Assembly (NCBI GenBank): GCA_049972525.1 | Contig: JBMFKI010000001.1 | Location: 62,001 to 126,000, forward strand | From: JAVZLQ01 sp049972525 | GTDB lineage: Archaea; Thermoproteota; Bathyarchaeia; Bathyarchaeales; Bathycorpusculaceae | Reading direction: 5' to 3' | DNA: 64,000 bases | Shown: piece after piece, positions 43,559 to 52,055 of the stretch | Layout: each line of letters begins with the position of its first letter | Numbering within the stretch: the first letter of the stretch is position 1 | The notes under the pieces: generated by a model | Told to the model about the DNA's origin: nothing | Database searches by the model: none | What the model saw: only the letters and a program-made list of their open reading frames with translations | Program-made: the position numbers and the translations under genes

Positions 43559-43831
43559 ATGCCACGGGAGTCTTATCACCCCAAAGCTTACCTAACAGAA
43601 GTAAGGAACATTAAACGTGGTCTTCGAGCAAGGACAAAAATATTAACCGTTTTGGATAGGTGTCAATCCGATGCCAAAGCAATTGCTAAGGAGGCAGAAC
43701 TGCACTATAACGTTGTCATGCATCATCTAAGGCTTTTAGAAATCGAGGGTACCGTGGAGCGCAGACATGGTAAACCAAATGTTTGGGTGCTTACTGGTTT
43801 AGGGCAAAAAAGTCTTGTGGACGCGCTTTAA
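43559..43831 (+). CDS. ArsR-like winged-helix regulator
   Basis: About 90 aa. GLRARTKILTVLDRCQSDAK then AIAKEAELHYNVVMHHLRLL and ERRHGKPNVWVLTGLG form a winged helix with recognition helix NVVMHHLRLLE. It follows PolD large subunit by 42 bp. Probably a transcription factor; no ligand site visible. TTG 43550 is an alternative start. Confidence 0.78.
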   Translation: MPRESYHPKAYLTEVRNIKRGLRARTKILTVLDRCQSDAKAIAKEAELHYNVVMHHLRLLEIEGTVERRHGKPNVWVLTGLGQKSLVDAL

Positions 43832-43834
43832 CCT

Positions 43835-44122
43835 CTAAAAGGGACAATGGCAGGGTGATTGTTGGCATTTTGGGCATCTCCAATTATACTTTTTAATAGT
43901 TGCACTTTCAAGGTTTATGCCGACTACGTTTGCAAGCGAGGCTAACCATGCAATTACATCTGCAAACTCGCTTTCAATAGCCTCTTTGTCACCTGATTTT
44001 AGTGCTTCACCCAACTCTTTAACTTCGTCGGAAAGCCATTCGTATGTTCCACCTGTCCCACGTTTCGAATCCTTATGATAATATAGTTGTCGCATCATAT
44101 CTTGAAATTCCTGTATGTGCAC
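43835..44122 (-). CDS. MazG-type nucleotide pyrophosphohydrolase
   Basis: 95 aa. EWLSDEVKELGEALKSGD and SEFADVIAWLASLANVVG give the E-x2-E...E-x2-D metal-binding pattern of MazG. Such enzymes clear aberrant NTPs. A C-terminal CPKCQQSPCHCPF is a cysteine cluster that many archaeal MazG-like proteins share. Convergent with the winged-helix gene. Confidence 0.88.
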   Translation of the reverse strand: MHIQEFQDMMRQLYYHKDSKRGTGGTYEWLSDEVKELGEALKSGDKEAIESEFADVIAWLASLANVVGINLESATIKKYNWRCPKCQQSPCHCPF

Positions 44123-44203
44123 AGTTTTTCCTCCAAGCGCATATCCTTGTGAAATTTTGGGCTTAAAGTGTTTGCTGCCCCTTTTTAATTATATGTACTA
44201 CTT

Positions 44204-44466
44204 CTACGTTTTGCTTTTCAAGATGTTGGCAATGAACCTTCTATGGCAATATTTTGGGTTTACCTCTTTGCACATTAAGCAAATCCGCCTAGATTCAGCA
44301 AGCCTCATTAGGCAACCTATTCCTTCTTTGAAGTGCTCAACCTTTGACGTTGGGAATCTTCGGACATCAGCAAGAACATCAATCTTGTGTTCTTTTAGAG
44401 TCCTAGAGTTTCCTCTATTGAGCGGTTGCCATGCCCAATGGTCCATATCTTACAACGCTTTTCCAT
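44204..44466 (-). pseudogene. Broken DUF488 gene (frameshift plus internal deletion)
   Basis: The frame from ATG 44466 reads MEKRCKIWTIGHGNRSIEET then LGL and stops. TIGHGNRSIEE is the canonical DUF488 start. The continuation is in another frame (LKEHKIDVLADVRRFPTSK), so one base is missing near the AAAA run at about 44399. The sequence then jumps from VEHFKEGIG to RICLMCKEVNPKYCHRRFIA, lacking most of the central third of the domain. The residual 80-residue frame (44204-44446) is unlikely to be functional. Confidence 0.65.
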
Positions 44467-44484
44467 TTATAACCTTGCTTTTGT

Positions 44485-45801
44485 TTAGCGAATCCTCATA
44501 TATTTGTAAGCCTCAGTTGTGTTTTCGAAGCAGTAATGCACTTTCTGGTAATTTTTTCGGAACTCTGCTACGTCTAACTTGACTTTCTCTAAGGGTTCTT
44601 TGTCAATTATTACGCGTTTAATGAACTCGGCTATTTCAATCATTTCGGATTCTTTCATTCCAAGTCTTGTAACCTCTGAAACGCCTAGCCTTATGCCGCC
44701 AGGATGCATGAAGTGTCGTCCCTCCTTAATGTCCCATGGCAATAAGTTTCTGTTGATTATTATGTTTGCTTTTTCCAGAGTTTCCTCAATGGTGCCTCCG
44801 TCTCCATACTTTGTTATGTCTATTAAAACTACATGTGACTGTGTAAATCCTTTATGCGCTGCTAAGACGTTGAATCCTCTTTCATAAAGTGCTTGGGCTA
44901 GGGCTTTAGCATTCTTCACTATTTGACTTGCGTATTCTCTTCCAAACTCAAGCATCTCTGCGCATGCAATCGTGACGCCTGCAACTGCATGTAAGTGATG
45001 GTTGCTCACCATCCCCGGAAAGGTTGCACGCTTTATTTTGTCTGCGTACTTTTCCCAAGATAAAACGCCACCATGTTGAGGTCCAAAAAATGTTTTATGT
45101 GTGCTTAAGCTAGCAACGTCTGCGCCTTCTCTTAAAGGATCTTGGAATTGTCCTCCAGCAATTAGTCCCGCCACGTGTGCTGCGTCATAACCGACGATTC
45201 CGCCAACCGCTTTTATTGCGTCAGCTAATTCCTTAATTGGATGTGGAAATGGAAAGACGCTTGCGCCAAACATCACGAGTTTAGGCGGTTTTCCTTCTGC
45301 TGCAAGTTTTTCAATTCTATCTTTCGCCTTGTCAACATCTATGTTTAATTCCTTATAGTCTAATGGTAAATACTCCACGTTTAAGCCGTGAACGGCGCCG
45401 GCTGTTCCACCTAACTCTTTTTTGCCCATTGTAATGTGCCCACCGCATGGTATTGACAAAGCCATCATAGTGTCACCAGGTTCCGTAAACGCTGTATAAA
45501 CAACAAGGTTTGCGACAACACCAGAAATTGGGCGTACATCAACGAACTCTGCTTTGAAAAGCTTTTTCATAAGTTCGATGCATTTGAACTCTACCTGATC
45601 TATGAAGCGGCATCCAGCATAGACGCGTTCTCCAGGCCAACCTTCAGCATAGCGGTTCCCAAAGTCCGTTGTTAAAGCTTCTCTGACTGCTGGGCTTGGA
45701 ATGTTTTCGCTTGCTATTAGTGGAATACATTCCTGAAACCATTTGTGATGTTTCTGAAGCAAGTCAAACACATAATCGTAGTCTTCGCGGAACACCGTCA
45801 T
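44485..45801 (-). CDS. glyA: Serine hydroxymethyltransferase
   Basis: 438 aa from ATG 45801, preceded by GAGGTG; the frame extends a further 88 codons without family match. LIASENIPSPAVREAL, YAEGWPGERVYAGC, YDAAHVAGLIAGGQF and the PLP lysine motif LSTHKTFFGPQHGG identify SHMT. It interconverts serine and glycine using an archaeal C1 carrier. Divergent from the Sec61-beta gene. Confidence 0.95.
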   Translation of the reverse strand: MTVFREDYDYVFDLLQKHHKWFQECIPLIASENIPSPAVREALTTDFGNRYAEGWPGERVYAGCRFIDQVEFKCIELMKKLFKAEFVDVRPISGVVANLVVYTAFTEPGDTMMALSIPCGGHITMGKKELGGTAGAVHGLNVEYLPLDYKELNIDVDKAKDRIEKLAAEGKPPKLVMFGASVFPFPHPIKELADAIKAVGGIVGYDAAHVAGLIAGGQFQDPLREGADVASLSTHKTFFGPQHGGVLSWEKYADKIKRATFPGMVSNHHLHAVAGVTIACAEMLEFGREYASQIVKNAKALAQALYERGFNVLAAHKGFTQSHVVLIDITKYGDGGTIEETLEKANIIINRNLLPWDIKEGRHFMHPGGIRLGVSEVTRLGMKESEMIEIAEFIKRVIIDKEPLEKVKLDVAEFRKNYQKVHYCFENTTEAYKYMRIR

Positions 45802-45919
45802 GAAGACACCTCGCATCACACTATTGAGCTTCAAAATAAAAACTCTTTTGGGTAGGCGCAACATTAATAATGATGAACATTGCAATTTAATATAGTAACA
45901 TAATTTGGAGGCCATCGCG

Positions 45920-46090
45920 GTGAGTAAGAAGAGGAAAGAGCGATCTGCACCAATGCCAGCGGCGAGCGCGGGATTATTGCGGTTCTTTGAGGAGGAAACC
46001 GAGGGCGTAAAGGTTAGACCGGAGCTTCTAGTGGGTTTGGCAATAGCCTTGATCGTCATCTGCATTTTGGCGAATGTTTTCTTCCACTAA
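45920..46090 (+). CDS. Preprotein translocase subunit Sec61-beta
   Basis: 56 aa. SAPMPAASAGLLRFFEEETE precedes a single membrane helix (LLVGLAIALIVICILANVFF), the archaeal Sec61-beta pattern. GTG 45920 follows GGAGG at 8-base spacing, preferred over in-frame TTG 45905. It is a small component of the SecYE channel. Confidence 0.94.
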   Translation: MSKKRKERSAPMPAASAGLLRFFEEETEGVKVRPELLVGLAIALIVICILANVFFH

Positions 46091-46095
46091 AATGC

Positions 46096-46383
46096 TTAAC
46101 GTCTTGAAGGCGCATGCAAAACTTCTATCCGTTGAACAGAATTTAAGTGGACAAATATCTCGCTTCTCTCTTCTCTTCCAGCCACTTGCGGTATTGGCTG
46201 GGCGATTGTTGAACGTAATATAATCGCTTCTGCGTCTGAAAGCCAAATTCCAGAAGGCTCGCGTGTGACAGCTGCGAGTACTCCTTCGAAACCATAGGAT
46301 GGGTCTAAAATAACACGTATTTTCTTGCCCAAATTTTTCTCTAACATGTGAAATATTGTCGGCGGGATTTCTTGTTCTGGCAT
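46096..46383 (-). CDS. LSm-like RNA-binding protein
   Basis: 95 aa. LEKNLGKKIRVILDPSYGFE followed by GVLAAVTREPSGIWLSDAEA and LNSVQRIEVL follow the Sm1/Sm2 strand order, with the usual N-D/G residues altered. Likely forms an Sm-type ring for RNA. Sequence match is moderate. Convergent with Sec61-beta. Confidence 0.6.
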   Translation of the reverse strand: MPEQEIPPTIFHMLEKNLGKKIRVILDPSYGFEGVLAAVTREPSGIWLSDAEAIILRSTIAQPIPQVAGREERSEIFVHLNSVQRIEVLHAPSRR

Positions 46384-46407
46384 CTGGTTCGCAAAACATT
46401 ATAGTAC

Positions 46408-46539
46408 TCAATTTGGGAATAAAACAATTGCTCCTCTGCTGGTTATGGTTTTTGCTTCTTTACAAACATTAAGCAGCTTACCATATTTTTTCCATTTTTC
46501 AGTTTTTATGTAAAATTGACAGCCGCTGTTTCCACTAAT
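46408..46539 (-). CDS. Possible 43-aa gene with a non-canonical start
   Basis: The frame reads (ATT start) SGNSGCQFYIKTEKWKKYGK then LLNVCKEAKTITSRGAIVLF and stops 24 bp before the LSm-like gene. The sequence looks coding in composition, but only ATT at 46539 could start it and a stop lies three codons upstream. It may be a 5'-eroded fragment. Confidence 0.3.
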   Translation of the reverse strand: MSGNSGCQFYIKTEKWKKYGKLLNVCKEAKTITSRGAIVLFPN

Positions 46540-46602
46540 TGTTTAAGAGGTTGTCTCAAACTTTCATAATGCTTCTAACCTAAACCTGCGACATTTTAAT
46601 AT

Positions 46603-48465
46603 GTGAGTGGAGCCTTCATTGAGCATTCACTTGAGATGACGCACTTGGCGAGCAATGCTCTTAATGATTTCATGGACAGGGCTATTAAGCATTATTCATC
46701 ACTGTTTAGACTTCCGTCCTATAGTAAGATGGCTCTTCTGTTGGCTTTGCTTTGTTTTGCTGGAGGAACATTTTCTGCGCTAATAGTTTTTCCTTTTCCA
46801 GAAAGTTTGATGTTTGGATTTGCTTTAGGCTGCGCGTTGTTTTTCGTGACATTGATTTCTGATTATGCTACGAGCAGTTTAATTTTGAAACGTGATGTAA
46901 TCTATGACGTAAGGAGGGCGACTGGGTTATCAACGTTCAGTTGGGGTTTATGGGTTTTCTTCATTTTTCTCGGTGTCGCTGTATCGCCTTTTTTCGGTGT
47001 TTTTTGGGGAGTTAAGCTGTGTCTTCTCGGTTTTCCTGCTGTGGTTATCCTCCGCCTGATAGCGCTGCTTTCAACATCAGCAGTTGATAGTAGAAAACTT
47101 TTTATTGCGTCTGTAACCGGTCCAGTTTTCTGCTATTTCTTTTTTATGATAACGTGGAGGCTAGCTGGTTTTTACTCGCCCTTTTTCATCGTTTTTTTGG
47201 TTCCTGCAGTGTTGATAAGCGTTGTTTCAAGTGCACTTTTTACTTACATGATAAGTCAAGTTGGAGTTGGCATGCTTGGGGTTTCCGGGTTGGCGATTTT
47301 TAAGGCTTTTCTTCTTAACTGGATTGCGAATCTAAACGAGCCATTCGAGAAGATTTTAGAGGAGCTTGGCGAAAGCCACGATGTTGAAGTCGACCTAATA
47401 GCATTCGGTTCGAAAAAATCAAAACCGAAAGCAATAATGGTTGTGCCATCTGTTCATCCGGGACCATTCAAAAATGTGGGAAGCAGTCTTTTACCCTTTA
47501 TGATTAAGAAGTCTTTAGAGGATAAGCTCCAATGTACAGTATGCGTGCCGCATGGTTTACTCGGCCACGAATTCGATTTGGCTTCCCAGCTTCAAAATGA
47601 AAAAATGCTAAAGAGCATTATTGGAAATATTCAATTCGGGTTTTCTGAAGATAAGGCGTCTCCCTTTGTAACTGCAAGTGATGGCAGGGCAACCGCGTGT
47701 TGCCAAATTTTTGGAGGAACAGTTTTCGTTTCCTTAACTCTTGCTCCAAATACAACTGAAGATCTGCCTCAGGAACTAGGATTGTTTGTGCGCCAAGAAG
47801 CTAAAAAATTAGGGTTAGAGCGTTGCATCGTCGTTAACGCACATAATAGCATTGATGGAGCAATAAGTATTGACGAAGCCTTGGCTTCATTAAGGAAAGT
47901 TGTCGTTTCTTGTCTAGAAAAGGCTGTTTCTTTGAAGCGTTTATCCTTTGAAATTGGCGCTGCCACGGTTTTCCCAAGAGAGTTTAGCCTTAGAGATGGC
48001 ATGGGGCAAGGTGGCATAACTGTTGTCACTGTTAAGGTTGGCGAGCAAAAAACCGCATACATAATAATTGACGGCAACAATATGATTTCTGGATTACGCG
48101 AAAAGATACTTTCAACACTTAGTTCTATAGGTGTTGACGAAGGCGAAGTGTTCACAACTGACACGCATTCAGTGAACGCTATTGTACTGAGTGAACGAGG
48201 TTATCACCCAATAGGTGAAGTTATGAACCGCGAAAAACTAATCACCTACATAAAGGAGGCGACAACAAAAGCCTTAAACAACATTGAACGTGTTGCTTCT
48301 ACATGTCAGACAATTACTATTCCAAATGTTAAGGTTATTGGGGAGAGCTTGCTTGAAAAATTATGCCTCTTAATAGACAAGGCTCTCAAAAGGGCAAAGG
48401 TTGTAGCGGTTCCTATATTCGCTGTTAGCGGCTTATTTTTGATGTTAATTTTGGCTTTAGCTTAA
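46603..48465 (+). CDS. DUF2070 family membrane protein
   Basis: 620 aa. About six or seven membrane helices fill residues 40-240 (e.g. ALLLALLCFAGGTFSALIVF). A large soluble domain follows with VPSVHPGPFKNVGSSLLPFM, VNAHNSIDG and TDTHSVNAIV, the conserved His/Asp motifs of DUF2070, and a C-terminal helix anchors the end. The motifs suggest a metal-dependent hydrolase facing the cytoplasm; the function is unknown. GTG start. Confidence 0.88.
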   Translation: MSGAFIEHSLEMTHLASNALNDFMDRAIKHYSSLFRLPSYSKMALLLALLCFAGGTFSALIVFPFPESLMFGFALGCALFFVTLISDYATSSLILKRDVIYDVRRATGLSTFSWGLWVFFIFLGVAVSPFFGVFWGVKLCLLGFPAVVILRLIALLSTSAVDSRKLFIASVTGPVFCYFFFMITWRLAGFYSPFFIVFLVPAVLISVVSSALFTYMISQVGVGMLGVSGLAIFKAFLLNWIANLNEPFEKILEELGESHDVEVDLIAFGSKKSKPKAIMVVPSVHPGPFKNVGSSLLPFMIKKSLEDKLQCTVCVPHGLLGHEFDLASQLQNEKMLKSIIGNIQFGFSEDKASPFVTASDGRATACCQIFGGTVFVSLTLAPNTTEDLPQELGLFVRQEAKKLGLERCIVVNAHNSIDGAISIDEALASLRKVVVSCLEKAVSLKRLSFEIGAATVFPREFSLRDGMGQGGITVVTVKVGEQKTAYIIIDGNNMISGLREKILSTLSSIGVDEGEVFTTDTHSVNAIVLSERGYHPIGEVMNREKLITYIKEATTKALNNIERVASTCQTITIPNVKVIGESLLEKLCLLIDKALKRAKVVAVPIFAVSGLFLMLILALA

Positions 48466-48522
48466 GCTAACACTAATAAGAATGAACCTTTCCATTTTCA
48501 CTTCCAATAGAAGGGGGAAGTA

Positions 48523-49080
48523 TTGTTTAAGGAAATCAGGATTCATGGGCGCGGCGGACAAGGAGGCGTCACAGCTGCAGAATTGTTGGCGCATGCAGCC
48601 TTTGTTGAAGGAAAGTGGGTTCAAGCTTTTCCATACTTTGGCGCTGAGCGACGGGGAGCTCCAGTTAAAGCATTTGCTAGAATAAGCGACGAGCCAATAC
48701 TTGTGCATAGCCAAGTTTACAACCCTGACTACGTGATTGTACTGGACCCAATAATTTACAAGTTTGTAGATGTCGCCGAGGGACTGAAAAAAGATGGAAT
48801 AATAATAATGAATACAACGAAGAAGCCTCAGGAAGTTGAGCTTAAGGGTTGGCGACTCGCGACAGTTGATGCTACTGGCATCGCGCTTGAACTAAATCTT
48901 TTGGTGGCTGGTTTGCCAGTTGTTAATACCGCGATTGTAGGGGCATTCGCAAAAGCGACAGGCGAAGTTAAATTGGAAAGTGTTTTGAAGGTTATTAAAG
49001 AGTCGTGGTCTGGTGCCGCTGGCGAGAAAAATGCGCGGGCAGCGGAACTAGCTTATGAACGCCTAGTAAAGGGATGGTGA
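48523..49080 (+). CDS. porG: 2-oxoacid:ferredoxin oxidoreductase, gamma subunit
   Basis: 185 aa: RIHGRGGQGGVTAAELLAHA at the N-terminus, then PYFGAERRGAPVKAFARIS and NPDYVIVLDP, the KorC/PorG signatures. First of four genes (gamma-delta-alpha-beta) with 4-7 bp spacing. TTG start at 48523 after a G-rich ribosome site. The order and sizes match pyruvate:ferredoxin oxidoreductase of anaerobic archaea. Confidence 0.93.
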   Translation: MFKEIRIHGRGGQGGVTAAELLAHAAFVEGKWVQAFPYFGAERRGAPVKAFARISDEPILVHSQVYNPDYVIVLDPIIYKFVDVAEGLKKDGIIIMNTTKKPQEVELKGWRLATVDATGIALELNLLVAGLPVVNTAIVGAFAKATGEVKLESVLKVIKESWSGAAGEKNARAAELAYERLVKGW

Positions 49081-49086
49081 AAGCGC

Positions 49087-49371
49087 ATGTATAAAATTCC
49101 AAAAGCAAGAAAGGAACTGCCTCTGACACCTCTAGCAATACCCACTGTTGGCAGTATGGGAAAAACAGGGTCTTGGAGGACATTTCGTCCAAAAATTGAC
49201 TATTCGAAATGCACTAGATGTACACTTTGCTGGGTTTATTGTCCAGACGCAGCAATAACAAGGCAAGATGATGATACTCCCGTAATAGATTATGACTATT
49301 GTAAGGGCTGTGGTATATGTGCTAACGAGTGTCCAGTTAAAGCAATAACAATGCATAGGGAGGGAGAATAG
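49087..49371 (+). CDS. porD: 2-oxoacid:ferredoxin oxidoreductase, delta (ferredoxin) subunit
   Basis: 94 aa with two [4Fe-4S] motifs: CTRCTLCWVYCPDAAI and CKGCGICANECPVKAI. It relays electrons from the beta subunit to soluble ferredoxin. Stop is 3 bp before porA. Confidence 0.95.
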   Translation: MYKIPKARKELPLTPLAIPTVGSMGKTGSWRTFRPKIDYSKCTRCTLCWVYCPDAAITRQDDDTPVIDYDYCKGCGICANECPVKAITMHREGE

Positions 49372-49374
49372 AAA

Positions 49375-50553
49375 ATGGCTCAAACGTTAATCGACACGGC
49401 GAATCACATTGCTGGATATGCCGCGAAAGCGGCAAGAGTCAAAGTGGTTGCCGCGTATCCCATAACACCTCAGACAACCATTGTTGAAAAAATCGCGGAA
49501 TTTGTTGAAAGTGGAGAAATGAACGCAGAGTACATTCGCGTTGAATCCGAGCACAGCGCCATGGTGGCTTGCATCGCAGCGGCCGCAACTGGTGTCAGAA
49601 CCTTTACAGCGACATCCGCCCATGGGTTAGCGCTCATGCATGAAGCCTTACATTGGGCTTCTGGTTCACGGTTACCGATAGTAATGGCTGTTGTTAACCG
49701 TGCTATGGGTGCGCCATGGAGCATATGGCCAGACTTCAGCGACTCCCTTTCTCAACGTGATACCGGTTGGATTCAGTTTTACTGTGCTGACAACCAAGAG
49801 GTCTTCGATACGATAATTCAGGCTTACAGGCTTTGCGAAGATGAGCATGTTTTCCTGCCTGCCATGGTCTGCCTTGAAGGCTTTATTCTTTCGCACACTT
49901 ACATGCCAGTAAAAATTCCAGATCAAAAAGAGATTGACGATTTTCTGCCACCTTATAAGTCCAGTTGGATTTTGGACATCAATAATCCTCTTTCACATGC
50001 AAACCTTGTTTCGCCTGAATGGTATATGGAGTTTCGCTATATGATTCAAGAAGCGATGGAAAACGCGAAGCAGTTGATTCCTAAAGTTGACGAAGAATAT
50101 GGCGAACGTTTCGGCTTTAGACATGGCGGACTTGTTGAAAAATACTTGTGTGAAGACGCTGACCTAATTCTATTCACTATGGGAACAATGGGGAGCGAGG
50201 CGAAAATGGCCGTAGACAACCTGCGCAAAGAAGGCGTTAGAGCGGGGGCAGCGAGGATTCGCGTTTACCGTCCATTTCCAGTTGAAGAAATTGTAAAACT
50301 TGCAAAACAAGCACAAATGTTTGTGACAATCGATCGTCACGTATCCTTTGGAATGGAAGGCTTTCTAGCCACAGAAATTAAAGCATCAATTCTAAACCAG
50401 AAAGATCCACTGCCAGTTGCTGGTTTTCTTGCTGGCTTAGGAGGGAGGGATGTAACCTACGTGACTATCGAACAAATTGCCAAAAAAGCGTTCAGATGGA
50501 TGCGTGAGGGCAAAGTGGTAAAAGAAACTGAGTGGGTTGATTTAAGGGAGTGA
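49375..50553 (+). CDS. porA: 2-oxoacid:ferredoxin oxidoreductase, alpha subunit
   Basis: 392 aa. YPITPQTTIVEKIAEFVESG, RVESEHSAMVACIAAAATG and RTFTATSAHGLALMHEAL are PorA signatures, with C-terminal YRPFPVEEIVKLAKQAQMF. This subunit binds the diphosphate side of TPP and CoA. Pyruvate is the likely substrate. Confidence 0.95.
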   Translation: MAQTLIDTANHIAGYAAKAARVKVVAAYPITPQTTIVEKIAEFVESGEMNAEYIRVESEHSAMVACIAAAATGVRTFTATSAHGLALMHEALHWASGSRLPIVMAVVNRAMGAPWSIWPDFSDSLSQRDTGWIQFYCADNQEVFDTIIQAYRLCEDEHVFLPAMVCLEGFILSHTYMPVKIPDQKEIDDFLPPYKSSWILDINNPLSHANLVSPEWYMEFRYMIQEAMENAKQLIPKVDEEYGERFGFRHGGLVEKYLCEDADLILFTMGTMGSEAKMAVDNLRKEGVRAGAARIRVYRPFPVEEIVKLAKQAQMFVTIDRHVSFGMEGFLATEIKASILNQKDPLPVAGFLAGLGGRDVTYVTIEQIAKKAFRWMREGKVVKETEWVDLRE

Positions 50554-50557
50554 AAAT

Positions 50558-51484
50558 ATGGTTACAATTAAAGAACTTCCAAAAGAAGAATATCTACTTA
50601 AGGGGCACGCAGCTTGTGCGGGTTGCGGTCCATCAATTTCGCTCCGCCTACTTTTCAAAGCGTTAGGAAATAAAGTTATTCTGGTGGTTCCAGCGTGCTG
50701 CACAACTGTGATTCAAGGGCCGTATCCCTACACCTCTTTTAATGTTCCCCTCCAAAACATTTTATTTGAATCCACTGCAGCTGCAGCTTCGGGAATAGTT
50801 GCAGCTTTGCGTCAAAGAAATCTTGAAGATATAACTGTTGTCGGTTGGGCTGGAGACGGTGGAACAGTTGATATAGGAATTCAAGCGTTATCTGGCGCAG
50901 CTGAAAGAGAAACGAACTTCATTTACATCTGCTATGACAATGAAGCATATGGCAACACTGGAATGCAGCGTAGCGGGGCGACACCGTATGGCGCTTGGAC
51001 GACAACTACGCCTCTTGGCAAAAGGGAACGGAAAAAGGATATGGCGCTAATCATGGCTGCTCATAGAATACCTTACGTTGCAACAGCATGTCCCTCATAC
51101 CCATTAGACTTTGTAAACAAGCTTAGAAAGGCTAAGGAAATCAAAGGTACAAAATACATTCACCTACTTGCACCATGCCCAACTGGTTGGCGCTATGACT
51201 CAAGCAAAACTGTTGAGATTGGCAGACTTGCCGTGCTCACAGGGCTATGGGCGCTTTTTGAAATTGAATATGGACGCTTTAAACTTAATCCTCCCAGCGA
51301 CAGATTACTTGATAAGTCTAAACGTAAGCCAGTCAAAGAATATTTATCCTTGCAGGGTAGATTCCGCAACTTGAAAGAAGATGATGTTGAGAGGATTCAG
51401 AAATGGGTTGATGAAGACTGGGAGCACTATCGCAAATTGGCATCAGACTGCGCGTCTGATTCTGCACCATACGGAAAAATATAA
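50558..51484 (+). CDS. porB: 2-oxoacid:ferredoxin oxidoreductase, beta (TPP) subunit
   Basis: 308 aa. HAACAGCGPSISLRL carries cluster cysteines; VGWAGDGGTVDIGIQALSGA with CYDNEAYGNTGMQRSG is the TPP-Mg motif. It decarboxylates the oxoacid and passes electrons to the delta subunit. Last gene of the operon. Confidence 0.95.
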   Translation: MVTIKELPKEEYLLKGHAACAGCGPSISLRLLFKALGNKVILVVPACCTTVIQGPYPYTSFNVPLQNILFESTAAAASGIVAALRQRNLEDITVVGWAGDGGTVDIGIQALSGAAERETNFIYICYDNEAYGNTGMQRSGATPYGAWTTTTPLGKRERKKDMALIMAAHRIPYVATACPSYPLDFVNKLRKAKEIKGTKYIHLLAPCPTGWRYDSSKTVEIGRLAVLTGLWALFEIEYGRFKLNPPSDRLLDKSKRKPVKEYLSLQGRFRNLKEDDVERIQKWVDEDWEHYRKLASDCASDSAPYGKI

Positions 51485-51561
51485 GAGTCTCCATAGTTAT
51501 CATATATTTTACTATTGCCAAACATCAACAATGTAAATGCTTCAGGGAAGGAAGATGTAGG

Positions 51562-51900
51562 ATGACGGAAGAGAAGCAGAAGAAGCAGACTACGGAAAAA
51601 ACCGCGAAAAACGTCAAGACTGTGCAAACTGACGAAAATGTTGTGTTAATCGGCAAAAAACCGATAATGAACTACGTAGTTGCCTGTCTCACATTCTTCA
51701 ACTCTGGCGCCAAGAAATTAACAGTTAAAGCTAGGGGACGGGCAATCAGCAGAGCCGTTGATACCGTTGAGCTGCTGAGAAGAGCATTCGTGAAAGACCT
51801 ACAGCTTCAAGGTGTCAACATATCAACCGAAGAGGTCACTAGGGGCGAAGGACAAAAAGCAAACGTGTCAGCAATCGAAATTACAGTAGCTAAACCGTAG
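51562..51900 (+). CDS. alba: DNA/RNA-binding protein Alba
   Basis: 112 aa. VLIGKKPIMNYVVACLTFFN and LTVKARGRAISRAVDTVELL define Alba, with the KK/P near the acetylation region. A 25-residue lysine/threonine-rich N-terminal extension precedes the fold and is not standard. Main chromatin protein, as no histone is in the window. Confidence 0.95.
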   Translation: MTEEKQKKQTTEKTAKNVKTVQTDENVVLIGKKPIMNYVVACLTFFNSGAKKLTVKARGRAISRAVDTVELLRRAFVKDLQLQGVNISTEEVTRGEGQKANVSAIEITVAKP

Positions 51901-52055
51901 AGCACAGTAAAACAAAAGCCTTCAGAACAACTTGTCAGTGCTAGGCTAGGTCACAATCCGTTTCTCAAAACTTTTATTGTGCTTTTTAACGGTTCTTCAG
52001 AGGTAATTATATATAAAAGTTGACTTTTCTAATCGTAATCTCGCAGGAGATTAAA

